The notes below the pieces were generated by a model. The model was not told the origin of the DNA and made no database searches. It saw nothing but the letters and a program-made list of their open reading frames with translations. Shown in pieces: positions 8,113-15,884 of a stretch of DNA of 64,000 nucleotides (positions within the stretch are counted from its first letter, which is position 1; every line of letters begins with the position of its first letter). The stretch is from CAWIJJ01 sp963836405 (GTDB taxonomy: Bacteria > Acidobacteriota > Terriglobia > Bryobacterales > Bryobacteraceae), in contig CAWIJL010000020.1 of assembly GCA_963836405.1 (NCBI GenBank), forward strand, positions 18,704 through 82,703, in the 5' to 3' direction. The translations under genes and the position numbers were made by a program.

Positions 8113-9608
8113 CGCGCGCGATGGCCGTGCGAATTTTCGGAACCCTGCTGTTGCTGGCCGCCGCGGCGGCGGGCGCGGGCGATGCGGCGCTCGCCGGAGC
8201 GGCGCAGCGCGGCGACCGTGCGGAGGTCCGCGCGCTGTTGGCGCAACATGCGGATGCCAATGCGGCGCAGGTGGACGGCACCACGGCCCTGCACTGGGCC
8301 GCGCGCAACGACGATGTGGAAACGGCGGCGCTGCTGCTGAAAGCCGGGGCCAACCCGAAGGCGGCGAATCGCTACGGGATGACCCCGCTGGCGCTCGCTT
8401 GCACCAACGGCAACGGGGCCATGGTGGAACTGCTGCTCGATGCGGGCGCGGACGCGAATTCCACGCAGCCGGGCGGCGAGACGGCGCTGATGACGGCGTC
8501 GCGCACGGGGAAACTTCCAGCCGTGCGGTCGCTGCTGGCACACGGGGCGGACGGAAAGGCTCAGGAGCCGAAGCACGGGCAGAACGCGTTGATGTGGGCG
8601 GCGGCGGAAGGCAACGTGGACGCGGTGGAAGCGCTGCTCGCGGCGGGCGCGGACCTGCACACGCGGCTCGACACGGGGTTCACGGCGTTCCTGTTCGCAG
8701 TGCGGGAGGGGCGGATGGGCGTGGTGCGGGCGTTGCTCCGAGCGGGCGCCGACGTGAACGATACGATTCAGCCGCCGCAGCCGGGACGGCGGTTGTCGCA
8801 GACTCACGGGGCTCCGCGCGCGGGATCGACGGCGCTTCACATCGCGGCGGCGAATGCGCACTTCGAACTGGCCGCGGCGCTGCTGGACGCGGGGGCGGAC
8901 CCCAACGCGACCGGACCCGGCTATACGGCGCTGCACATCGTGACTTGGGTGCGCAAGCCGGGGGGCGGCGATAACGATCCGGCGCCGCAGGGCTCAGGCA
9001 GCATGACCAGCCTGCAATTCGTGAAAAAGCTGGCGGAGAAGGGCGCGAATTTGAACGCGCGGATGACGAAGAAAGTGGGGGTGGGGCTGACCAGTTTGAA
9101 CACGCTGGGGGCCACGCCGTTTCTGCTGGCGGCACGTACGGCGGATGCGGAGCTGATGCGGTATCTGGCGGCGCTGGGGGCGGATCCGCTGATTCCGAAT
9201 GCCGACCGCGCGACTCCGCTGATTGTGGCGGCGGGGCTGGGCACGCGCTCGCCCGGGGAAGACGCGGGCACGGAGAGCGACGTGGTGGAGGCGATGCAGG
9301 TGGCGCTCGAACTCGGCAACGACCCGAACGCGGTGGACGATAACGGCGAGACGGCGATGCACGGAGCAGCCTACAAAAACCTTCCCGGCGCGGTGGACTT
9401 TCTGGCGGCGCACGGCGCGAAGGCGGAGGTCTGGAACCGCAAGGATAAGCAGGGATGGACGCCGCTGGTGATCGCGGAGGGATTTCGCTTCGGAAATTTC
9501 AAGCCGTCCCCTGTGACGGTGGCGGCGATTCAGCGCGCAATGAAGGCCGCGGGACTGCCTATACCCCCGCCTACGGAACGGGCCACGGCCGGCGCCAGGG
9601 TGCGGTAG
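8109..9608 (+). CDS. Secreted ankyrin repeat protein
   Basis: About 499 residues. GTG 8109 overlaps the previous stop by 4 bp; ATG 8121 four codons later is an alternative. A signal peptide (VRIFGTLLLLAAAAAGAG) is followed by roughly nine ankyrin repeats, for example DGTTALHWAARNDDVETAAL, GMTPLALACTNGNGAMVELL and GETALMTASRTGKLPAVRSL. A less regular stretch at residues ~270-330 interrupts the series. The protein is probably periplasmic and a protein-binding scaffold. Its coupling to the DUF1592 cytochrome and the DUF1552 protein suggests that it organises them; that part is inference. Confidence 0.9.
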   Translation: MTRAMAVRIFGTLLLLAAAAAGAGDAALAGAAQRGDRAEVRALLAQHADANAAQVDGTTALHWAARNDDVETAALLLKAGANPKAANRYGMTPLALACTNGNGAMVELLLDAGADANSTQPGGETALMTASRTGKLPAVRSLLAHGADGKAQEPKHGQNALMWAAAEGNVDAVEALLAAGADLHTRLDTGFTAFLFAVREGRMGVVRALLRAGADVNDTIQPPQPGRRLSQTHGAPRAGSTALHIAAANAHFELAAALLDAGADPNATGPGYTALHIVTWVRKPGGGDNDPAPQGSGSMTSLQFVKKLAEKGANLNARMTKKVGVGLTSLNTLGATPFLLAARTADAELMRYLAALGADPLIPNADRATPLIVAAGLGTRSPGEDAGTESDVVEAMQVALELGNDPNAVDDNGETAMHGAAYKNLPGAVDFLAAHGAKAEVWNRKDKQGWTPLVIAEGFRFGNFKPSPVTVAAIQRAMKAAGLPIPPPTERATAGARVR

Positions 9609-9639
9609 AACGCGCGGCAGGCAGGAAACGTCTTTCCGG

Positions 9640-10665
9640 TCAGGACCCGGTCCGGTTTTCCGCGGGAGCCAGGACGCGGGCGGCCATCGAGAATTTCAGG
9701 GCTTCGATTCCCTGCCCTGTGGCGCTCGAAATCTCGAAGTAATCGAGGCCGCGGGCGGCGGCGAGCGAACGCAGGGAGGCGACGCGGTCCGGATCCTGCG
9801 CGGCATCCATCTTGGTGGCGACCACGATCATGGGCTTGGCCGCGAGTTCTTCGCTGAAGCTGGCCAGCTCGTTCATGACGACCTCGAAATCTTCCACCGG
9901 CTCGCGCCCGCTCATTTCGGAAACATCCACCAGGTGGGCCAGCAGGCGGGTGCGCTCCACGTGGCGCAGGAACTGAATGCCGAGGCCGTGGCCGAGATGC
10001 GCGCCTTCGATGAGGCCGGGAATATCGGCAACCACGAAGCTGCGGTAGTTCTCCAGTTCGCACTACGCCGAGGTTCGGTTCGAGCGTTGTGAACGGGTAA
10101 TCGGCAATCTTGGGGCGCGCGGCCGAGATGCGGGAAATCAGCGTGGACTTGCCGGCGTTGGGAAAGCCAACCAGGCCCACGTCGGCCAGCAGTTTCAGTT
10201 CGAGGCGGAGGCGGCGCTCTTCGCCGGGGCGGCCGGGTTCGTGCTCGGTGGGCGCCTGATGGGTGGAGGTGGCGAAGCGGGCATTGCCGCGTCCGCCGCG
10301 TCCGCCGCGCGCGACGAGGAAGCGTCTGGCCGGGCTCGTTGAAATCCATGAGCCGCTCGCCGGTGGCCTCGTCGTAGACCACGGTGCCGACGGGCACGGC
10401 GACCTCGATGGATCTTGCCGTCCGCGCCGGTGCGGTTGCTGCCTTCGCCGTGGCGGCCGCGCTCGGCCTTGTGCTCGGGGTTGTAACGGAACTGGAGCAG
10501 CGTGTTCTGGTGACCGGTGGCGACCAGCACGACATCGCCGCCGTGTCCGCCGTCGCCGCCGCTCGGACCGCCGCGCGGCACGAACTTCTCGCGCCGGAAG
10601 GCAAGACAGCCGTTGCCGCCATCGCCCGCTTTGACCAGAATTCTTGCTTCGTCGAGAAAGAGCAT
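9640..10665 (-). pseudogene. obgE: Obg-family GTPase, split by three +1 insertions
   Basis: Obg assembles the 50S ribosomal subunit and couples this to GTP. The pieces read: Obg domain (MLFLDEARILVKAGDGGNG, VPRGGPSGGDGGHGG), then after an extra base near 10414 IEVAVPVGTVVYDEATGE, after another near 10328 the glycine-rich arms and the G-domain (LVGFPNAGKSTLISR), and after a third near 10059 the switch II region (VVADIPGLIEGAHLGHGLG) to the stop. Removing the three bases yields about 341 residues, the normal length, with all motifs. It follows rplU and rpmA, the standard neighbours. Obg is nearly always essential, so sequencing errors are as likely as a true pseudogene. Confidence 0.85.
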
Positions 10666-10722
10666 AGAAAAGCCGCCGGTCCGCGTGGAACCGGCGGCGG
10701 GTGGAACTTCAGCTATTCGGGA

Positions 10723-10980
10723 TTATTCGGAGGCCGCGATGTTGACGAACTTGCCGATGCGGCCGCGGTCGCTGAACTCGACCACGCCCGTCACTTTGGC
10801 GAACAGCGTATCGTCCTTGCCCCAGCCGACATTCAAGCCCGGTTTGATTTTGGTGCCGCGCTGCCGGACGATGATGGAGCCGCCGGAGACCAGTTGCCCG
10901 CCGAACACCTTTACGCCGAGCCGCTGCGCGTTCGAATCGCGGCCGTTTTTGGAACTTCCTAAACCTTTTTTATGCGCCAT
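10723..10980 (-). CDS. rpmA: 50S ribosomal protein L27
   Basis: 85 residues, complete. It carries the L27 signature GVKVFGGQLVSGGSIIVRQR and the basic N-terminus MAHKKGLGSSKNGRDSNAQR that reaches the peptidyl-transferase centre. There is no cleavable N-terminal extension as seen in Firmicutes. It lies 7 bp after rplU and before obg, the conserved L21-L27-Obg order. Confidence 0.98.
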   Translation of the reverse strand: MAHKKGLGSSKNGRDSNAQRLGVKVFGGQLVSGGSIIVRQRGTKIKPGLNVGWGKDDTLFAKVTGVVEFSDRGRIGKFVNIAASE

Positions 10981-10987
10981 AGGTCAC

Positions 10988-11278
10988 CTACACCAGAATG
11001 TCGCCGACCTTCACTTCGGTGAAGGACTGGCGATGCCCGATGGTCTTCTTGTACTGCTTCTTGCGTTTGAATTTGAAGACGATGATTTTGTCGCCCCGGC
11101 CGTTGCCGACGATGGTGCCTTTGACGGTGCCGGAGACCATCTCGCCGCCCTCGGCAAAGGCCGCCTTGACGGGCAGGTCGATTTCGGAGCCGACATCGCC
11201 GGCCAGTTTTTCCACGCGGATGACATCGCCCGGAGCCACCCGGTATTGCTTTCCGCCGGTTTCAATAATCGCGTGCAT
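10988..11278 (-). CDS. rplU: 50S ribosomal protein L21
   Basis: 96 residues, complete. L21 motifs are visible: MHAIIETGGKQYRVAPGD at the N-terminus and FKRKKQYKKTIGHRQSFTEV near the C-terminus, including the rRNA-binding basic patch. AGAGGAAAGC precedes the ATG as a ribosome site. It is the first gene of rplU-rpmA-obg and is divergent from a cytochrome c gene. Confidence 0.98.
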   Translation of the reverse strand: MHAIIETGGKQYRVAPGDVIRVEKLAGDVGSEIDLPVKAAFAEGGEMVSGTVKGTIVGNGRGDKIIVFKFKRKKQYKKTIGHRQSFTEVKVGDILV

Positions 11279-11341
11279 GCTTTCCTCTGTTTTGGGAGCC
11301 GGAACACACGGAGTGCGTCGGAGCCACTGGAGTAAACATTC

Positions 11342-11371
11342 AGTGTACTACGGGCGGGCAAGTTCTTCCAA
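11342..11371 (-). promoter_or_regulatory. Candidate sigma-70 promoter for rplU-rpmA-obg
   Basis: On the minus strand TTGGAA (11371-11366) and TACACT (11347-11342) are 18 bases apart. Transcription would start about 55 bases before rplU. The -10 lies in one arm of an 11-bp inverted repeat. Confidence 0.45.
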
Positions 11372-11409
11372 ATGCGGTCATCTCCGCGCCGCGGGGTTCG
11401 TAGTACACT
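11342..11409. repeat. 11-bp perfect inverted repeat between divergent genes
   Basis: AGTGTACTACG at 11342-11352 and CGTAGTACACT at 11399-11409, 46 bases apart. Each arm ends in a TACACT -10-like hexamer, pointing left to rplU and right to the cytochrome gene. The plus-strand hexamer ends 8 bases before ATG 11418. This could be a shared operator or paired promoters. Confidence 0.6.
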
Positions 11410-11417
11410 CGATCCCT

Positions 11418-12407
11418 ATGTGGAAGAAGATCGTGCTGATCCTCGTACTCCTGCTGATCCTGGTTCCCGCCGCCGCCGTGGGTTATCTATACCTGCGCAA
11501 GCCGGCGCAGGTGGCCGCCTCGACGATCAAAGTCTCTATGGCACCGGAACGGATCGCCCGCGGCAAGTATCTTTTCGAGATCGTGGCGAATTGCGACGAC
11601 TGCCACTCGCAGCGCGACTTCACGAAGATCGGCGGCCCGGTGGTGGTGGCCGGGCGCGGGCAGGGCACCGTGATGTCGGATTTCATGAAGGGATTTCCCG
11701 GCCGCGTGGTGGCGCGAAACATCACGCCCGACCGGGAGACGGGCATCGGCACGTGGACCGACGGCGAGAAAATCCGCGCCATCCGCGAGGGGGTGGACAA
11801 CGAGGGCCGCGCGCTGTTTCCCATGATGCCGTACGGCTCCTACCGGGAAATGAGCGATGAGGATGTGGAATCCGTGGTGGCGTACCTGAATTCCCTGCCC
11901 CCGGTGCGGAATCCGCTGCCCGCCACGGCGCTCTCGTTTCCCGTGAACCTGATGATCAAGGGGGCGCCGCAACCGGCCGGGAGCGTTCCGCCGCCGGACC
12001 GCGCCGACCGCCTCAAATACGGCAAGTACCTGGTGACGATCGGCGGATGCGGCGGGTGCCACACCCCGGCAAACAACGGATCCCCGGTTCCGGGAAAGGA
12101 GTTCGCCGGCGGCGAGCGCTTCGAGAGCATCGTGGGCACGGTGCTGAGCGCCAACATCACGCCGGATGTCGAAACCGGAATCGGCAAGTGGGACCAGGCG
12201 TTCTTTCTCAAGAAGGTCGCGGAGCGCAAAGACTGGGCAATCGATGGCCCGCCGCCGCTGTCCGGACCCGAGGCTTTCACGCTGATGCCGTGGATTCCGT
12301 TATCGCAGATGCAGGAAGAGGATCTGATCGCGATCTACCGGCATCTGCGCACGCTCAAGCCGGTATCGAATTACGTGGAGACGCATCCGGGGACGCCCAA
12401 AAGCTGA
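11418..12407 (+). CDS. Membrane-anchored di-heme cytochrome c
   Basis: 329 residues. An uncleaved N-terminal anchor (IVLILVLLLILVPAAAVGYL) is followed by two cytochrome c domains. The heme motifs are CDDCH at residues 59-63 and CGGCH at 211-215; likely distal methionines lie in FPMMPYGSY and LMPWIPLSQ. The two halves each contain the NITPD.ETGIG motif, typical of the alcohol/aldehyde dehydrogenase cytochrome subunit group, though no dehydrogenase is adjacent. It probably passes electrons in the periplasm toward a terminal oxidase. It is divergent from rplU and 49 bp upstream of the NlpC/P60 gene. Confidence 0.9.
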   Translation: MWKKIVLILVLLLILVPAAAVGYLYLRKPAQVAASTIKVSMAPERIARGKYLFEIVANCDDCHSQRDFTKIGGPVVVAGRGQGTVMSDFMKGFPGRVVARNITPDRETGIGTWTDGEKIRAIREGVDNEGRALFPMMPYGSYREMSDEDVESVVAYLNSLPPVRNPLPATALSFPVNLMIKGAPQPAGSVPPPDRADRLKYGKYLVTIGGCGGCHTPANNGSPVPGKEFAGGERFESIVGTVLSANITPDVETGIGKWDQAFFLKKVAERKDWAIDGPPPLSGPEAFTLMPWIPLSQMQEEDLIAIYRHLRTLKPVSNYVETHPGTPKS

Positions 12408-12456
12408 TCCGGCGGGGCGGCGCGCAGCGTGCGGTACCCTACAAGCAGGAGAGCCG

Positions 12457-13290
12457 ATGCCGCTCGTGTTTGCCGCCGCCTTTCTGGCCGCGGTTATGCC
12501 CAATGCCGTCATATTGCGCCCGGTACAGAACATGTACTCGCGACCGTCGCTCGATGCGGACGTGGTTTCGCAGGCTATTTACGGCGCCAATGTGGAAGTG
12601 ATGGAGGAATCGGGCGGTTGGGCGCACATTCGCACGGCGGACGATTACACGGGCTGGACTCCGGCGGAGGCCCTGCGCACCGGACAGACCTATGGCACGC
12701 GCGGCCGGGTGGCGGAGGTGCGCGGCCTTTTTGCGCATCTCTACCGCGAGGCCAGCGTGACCAAACACGCCCCGCTGCTGACGGTGCCCTTCGAAACGAA
12801 GCTGGAGGTGATCGCCGAGCTGCCGGAGGACAACCGGTGGCTTCAGGTGAGGCTGCCCGACGACCGTCCGGCATGGGTGCAATCGGGCGACATTCAGTTC
12901 GACGCGAAGCCGCTGAGCATCCCCGAGGCGATCGAACTCGGTAAACGGTTTCTGGGCCTTCCCTATACCTGGGGCGGAACGTCGAGCTTCGGCTACGATT
13001 GCTCCGGATTCACGCAGATGCTGTGCCGGCGGCGCGGGATTCACATGCCGCGCGATGCGCAGCCGCAGGCCGACTGGAGCGGCGTGGCGCCGGTGAAGCG
13101 CGCCGACCTGAAGCCGGGCGACCTGCTGTATTTCGGCACCTCCGACAAAAAGATCACGCACACCGGCATCTATATCGGCAACGGGCAGTTTCTGGATGCC
13201 ACCACGCACGAGACGCCCGCCGTGCGGATCGACAATTTGAACGACCCGCACTGGTCGGCCATTCTGGTGGCGATGAGGAGAGTGAAGTGA
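12457..13290 (+). CDS. Secreted SH3-NlpC/P60 peptidoglycan endopeptidase
   Basis: 277 residues. A short signal peptide (LVFAAAFLAAVMPNA) precedes two SH3-like domains (residues ~22-75 and ~85-145) and an NlpC/P60 domain (~155-270). The catalytic cysteine is C182 in YDCSGF, with H235 in THTGIYIGNG and H251 as the other candidate residues. The layout is that of YkfC-type gamma-D-glutamyl-diamino-acid peptidases, which release L-Ala-D-Glu from wall peptides. The next gene, overlapping by 4 bp, is the epimerase for exactly that dipeptide, which strengthens the call. Confidence 0.92.
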   Translation: MPLVFAAAFLAAVMPNAVILRPVQNMYSRPSLDADVVSQAIYGANVEVMEESGGWAHIRTADDYTGWTPAEALRTGQTYGTRGRVAEVRGLFAHLYREASVTKHAPLLTVPFETKLEVIAELPEDNRWLQVRLPDDRPAWVQSGDIQFDAKPLSIPEAIELGKRFLGLPYTWGGTSSFGYDCSGFTQMLCRRRGIHMPRDAQPQADWSGVAPVKRADLKPGDLLYFGTSDKKITHTGIYIGNGQFLDATTHETPAVRIDNLNDPHWSAILVAMRRVK

Positions 13291-14381
13291 ATCGCAGACA
13301 GTTTTTAGGCGCGGCGGCGCTCGCGCCCGCAGCAACGTTTGCCGCACCGGCGGCGCCCGCGGAGGCGGCCCTGGTCTCAAAGATTGTGCGGCTGAACCTG
13401 CGCCACACCTGGACCACAACCATGTCGTCCAGCGAATATCGCGACACGCTGCACCTCGCGTATCGGCGGGACGGCATCACGGGCCACGGCGAAGGGGCTC
13501 CCATCGTGCGGTACCACGAGGATGCCGAAAGCGGCCGGAAGGCGGTGGACTCGGTGCGCGACCTGCTCGTTTCCGCCAACCCCATGCAGTTCGAGAAGGT
13601 GATGGAGACGGTTTTCAAACGGGTGCAGGGAGAGTGGGCGGCCAAGTCGGCGATCGACATCGCGCTGATGGATTGGGTGGGGCAGAAGCTCGGGATTCCT
13701 CTGTACAGCCTTTTCGGACTCGATCCCAAGGATGCGCCGGTCACCACTTTTTCCATCGGCATCGACACGCCGGAGATCACCAAGCAGAAGACGCTGGAGG
13801 CGGCCCAATACCCGATTTTGAAAGTCAAGGTGGGGCTGTCAACCGACGAGCCGACGATCGCGGCTGTACGCAGCGTCACGAAAAAGCCGTTGCGCGTGGA
13901 TGCCAACGAGGGTTGGAAAGACAAAGAAGAGGCGGTGCGGAAAATCAACTGGCTGGAGAGCCAGGGCGTGGAATTCATCGAGCAGCCGATGCCGGCGGAA
14001 ATGATCGAGGAGACGCGCTGGGTGCGCAGCCGGATCCACATCCCGATCATCGCCGACGAAGTGTGCGGGCGGGCCGCGGATATCCCTAAACTCAAGGACG
14101 CTTATGACGGCGTGAACATCAAGCTGGACAAGAGCGGCGGCATACAGGAAGCGCTGCGCATGATCCACCTGGCCAAATCGCTGGGCATGAAAACGATGCT
14201 CGGGTGCATGATTTCGAGCTCGGTCACGGTGACTGCGGCGGCCCATCTTTCGCCGCTGGTGGATTATGCCGACCTGGACGGGAACCTGCTGATCGCCAAC
14301 GACCCGTTCCACGGGGTGCGCGTGGAGAACGGCAAACTGATACTGCCCTCGGGTCCAGGGTTAGGTTTGACACCAGCGTAA
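13287..14381 (+). CDS. Dipeptide epimerase (L-Ala-D/L-Glu epimerase type), exported
   Basis: 364 residues of the enolase superfamily, muconate-lactonizing subgroup. GTG 13287 overlaps the preceding stop by 4 bp. Catalytic features: KVKVG (the KxK pair), metal ligands in RVDANEGW, FIEQP and IIADE, and the second base lysine in NIKLDKSGG. The N-terminus has an RRQFLG motif and an alanine-rich stretch (AAALAPAATFAAPAAPA), resembling a Tat signal. Known L-Ala-D/L-Glu epimerases are cytoplasmic, so export would be unusual. It pairs with the NlpC/P60 peptidase in the order seen for ykfC and ykfB. Exact dipeptide specificity cannot be read from sequence. Confidence 0.88.
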   Translation: MNRRQFLGAAALAPAATFAAPAAPAEAALVSKIVRLNLRHTWTTTMSSSEYRDTLHLAYRRDGITGHGEGAPIVRYHEDAESGRKAVDSVRDLLVSANPMQFEKVMETVFKRVQGEWAAKSAIDIALMDWVGQKLGIPLYSLFGLDPKDAPVTTFSIGIDTPEITKQKTLEAAQYPILKVKVGLSTDEPTIAAVRSVTKKPLRVDANEGWKDKEEAVRKINWLESQGVEFIEQPMPAEMIEETRWVRSRIHIPIIADEVCGRAADIPKLKDAYDGVNIKLDKSGGIQEALRMIHLAKSLGMKTMLGCMISSSVTVTAAAHLSPLVDYADLDGNLLIANDPFHGVRVENGKLILPSGPGLGLTPA

Positions 14382-14404
14382 TCGGGCAGTTCCGTTATCC
14401 TGAA

Positions 14405-15730
14405 ATTATCAGGCACCGCGTACTCATACTCGGAGGAGGATTCGGCGGGCTCTACGCCGCGCGGACCCTGGCACGCGCAGCGGTGGACGTCACGCTGGTG
14501 GACCGCCGCAATTTTCACCTCTTTCAGCCGCTGCTCTACCAGGTGGCCACCGGTTCGCTTTCCCCGGGCGAGATCTGCGCGCCGCTGCGCGCCGTGTTTT
14601 CGACCCAGAAGAATACGCGCGTGCTGCTGGGGGAGGCCGCGGACCTGGACCCGGCCGGCAACGCGGCGATTCTCACAGATGGCGTGCGCTGCGAATACGA
14701 TTCCCTGATTATCGCCACCGGGTCGCGCAGTTCCTATTTCGGGCACGAGGAGTGGCGGGTGTGGGCGCCGAGCCTGAAATCGGTGGAAGAGGCGACCGCC
14801 ATCCGGCACAAAATCCTGTATGCATTCGAAGCGGCGGAGCGGACGGCGGACCCTGACGAAAGGCGGGCGTGGCTGACATTCGTGATTGTCGGCGCGGGAC
14901 CCACGGGCGTGGAACTCGCCGGCGCGCTGGCCGAGATTGCGAATCACACGCTGCGCTGCGACTTCCGATCCATTCATCCGGAAGAGGCGCAGATCCTGAT
15001 CGTGGATGGGTCGCCGCGGGTGCTGCAACACTATCCGGAGGATCTGTCGGCCAAAGCCGAACAGGCCCTGATCCGGCTGGGCGTGCGGGTGCGCAACGGC
15101 GTGCGGGTGACGGCGGTGGACGGCGACGGCGTGACGTTCCGGCGGGCAGACGGCACCGAGGAGCGCTTGCGGTCGGAGACCGTGCTGTGGGCGGGCGGCG
15201 TCACGACCACCGAATTCGGCAGGCGCGTGGCAGAGCGAACAGCCGCGCCCACCGACCGTCGCGGCCAGATTCAGGTGAAGCACGACCTGACCGTGCCGGG
15301 ATACCCGAACGTCTACGTGGTGGGCGATCTGGCGAAGACGTGCGGTCCGGACGGAGAGCCGTACCCGGGGGTGGCGCAGGTGGCGATGCAGGGTGGCGAG
15401 TATGCCGCCCGGGCGATCGTGAAGCGGCTGGACGGGCCCAAGGAACTGCCGCCGTTCCGCTACTTAGACAAGGGCGACCTGGCGGTGATCGGCCGCGGCA
15501 AGGCGGTGGCGCGCGTTTTCGGGATGCACCTTTCCGGATTGCCGGCCTGGCTGGTCTGGCTGTTCGTGCACCTGATGTACCTGGTGGAGTTTCAAAATCG
15601 CGTGGTGGTCTTCGTGCTCTGGGGATTTCAGTATCTGACCTTCAGCCGGGGCTCGCGCCTGATTACAGGGAACGCGGTCGCGGAGGCGGTGATCCCGGTG
15701 GGCACGATGAAGAACATGGCCGAGGATTAA
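14405..15730 (+). CDS. ndh: Type II NADH dehydrogenase (NDH-2)
   Basis: About 440 residues of an FAD-dependent NADH:quinone oxidoreductase. It shows an N-terminal FAD motif (RVLILGGGFGGLYAARTL), an NADH-binding Rossmann motif (FVIVGAGPTGVELAGALAEI), the second FAD site (NVYVVGDLAKT) and C-terminal amphipathic helices (LPAWLVWLFVHLMYLVEF) that dock on the membrane. It oxidises NADH without proton pumping. No ATG, GTG or TTG lies between the upstream gene's end and the FAD motif in this frame. I placed the start at ATT 14405; ATC 14408 is also possible, or a base error hides the start. Confidence 0.88.
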   Translation: MIRHRVLILGGGFGGLYAARTLARAAVDVTLVDRRNFHLFQPLLYQVATGSLSPGEICAPLRAVFSTQKNTRVLLGEAADLDPAGNAAILTDGVRCEYDSLIIATGSRSSYFGHEEWRVWAPSLKSVEEATAIRHKILYAFEAAERTADPDERRAWLTFVIVGAGPTGVELAGALAEIANHTLRCDFRSIHPEEAQILIVDGSPRVLQHYPEDLSAKAEQALIRLGVRVRNGVRVTAVDGDGVTFRRADGTEERLRSETVLWAGGVTTTEFGRRVAERTAAPTDRRGQIQVKHDLTVPGYPNVYVVGDLAKTCGPDGEPYPGVAQVAMQGGEYAARAIVKRLDGPKELPPFRYLDKGDLAVIGRGKAVARVFGMHLSGLPAWLVWLFVHLMYLVEFQNRVVVFVLWGFQYLTFSRGSRLITGNAVAEAVIPVGTMKNMAED

Positions 15731-15884
15731 GGCTTCGCACAAACTCACGCCGGAGCCACTGCAGGGCCTCGCTGATTGATTTCGCGCAACATTAGTCGCG
15801 CAAAATGCCCATCGAGACTTTGATCGTTGGCACCGACAGCGAATTAAGATGGCCGGTGAGACGCTTTGCTGCTGGGACTTCTGC

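Noticed and set aside
6760..8541. 593-codon minus-strand ORF
   Set aside because: Very Arg/His-rich translation opposite the DUF1552 and ankyrin genes, a typical high-G+C shadow.
9640..10665. Programmed frameshifting in obg
   Set aside because: Three separate +1 shifts without slippery sites or stimulatory stems; no known case in this gene.
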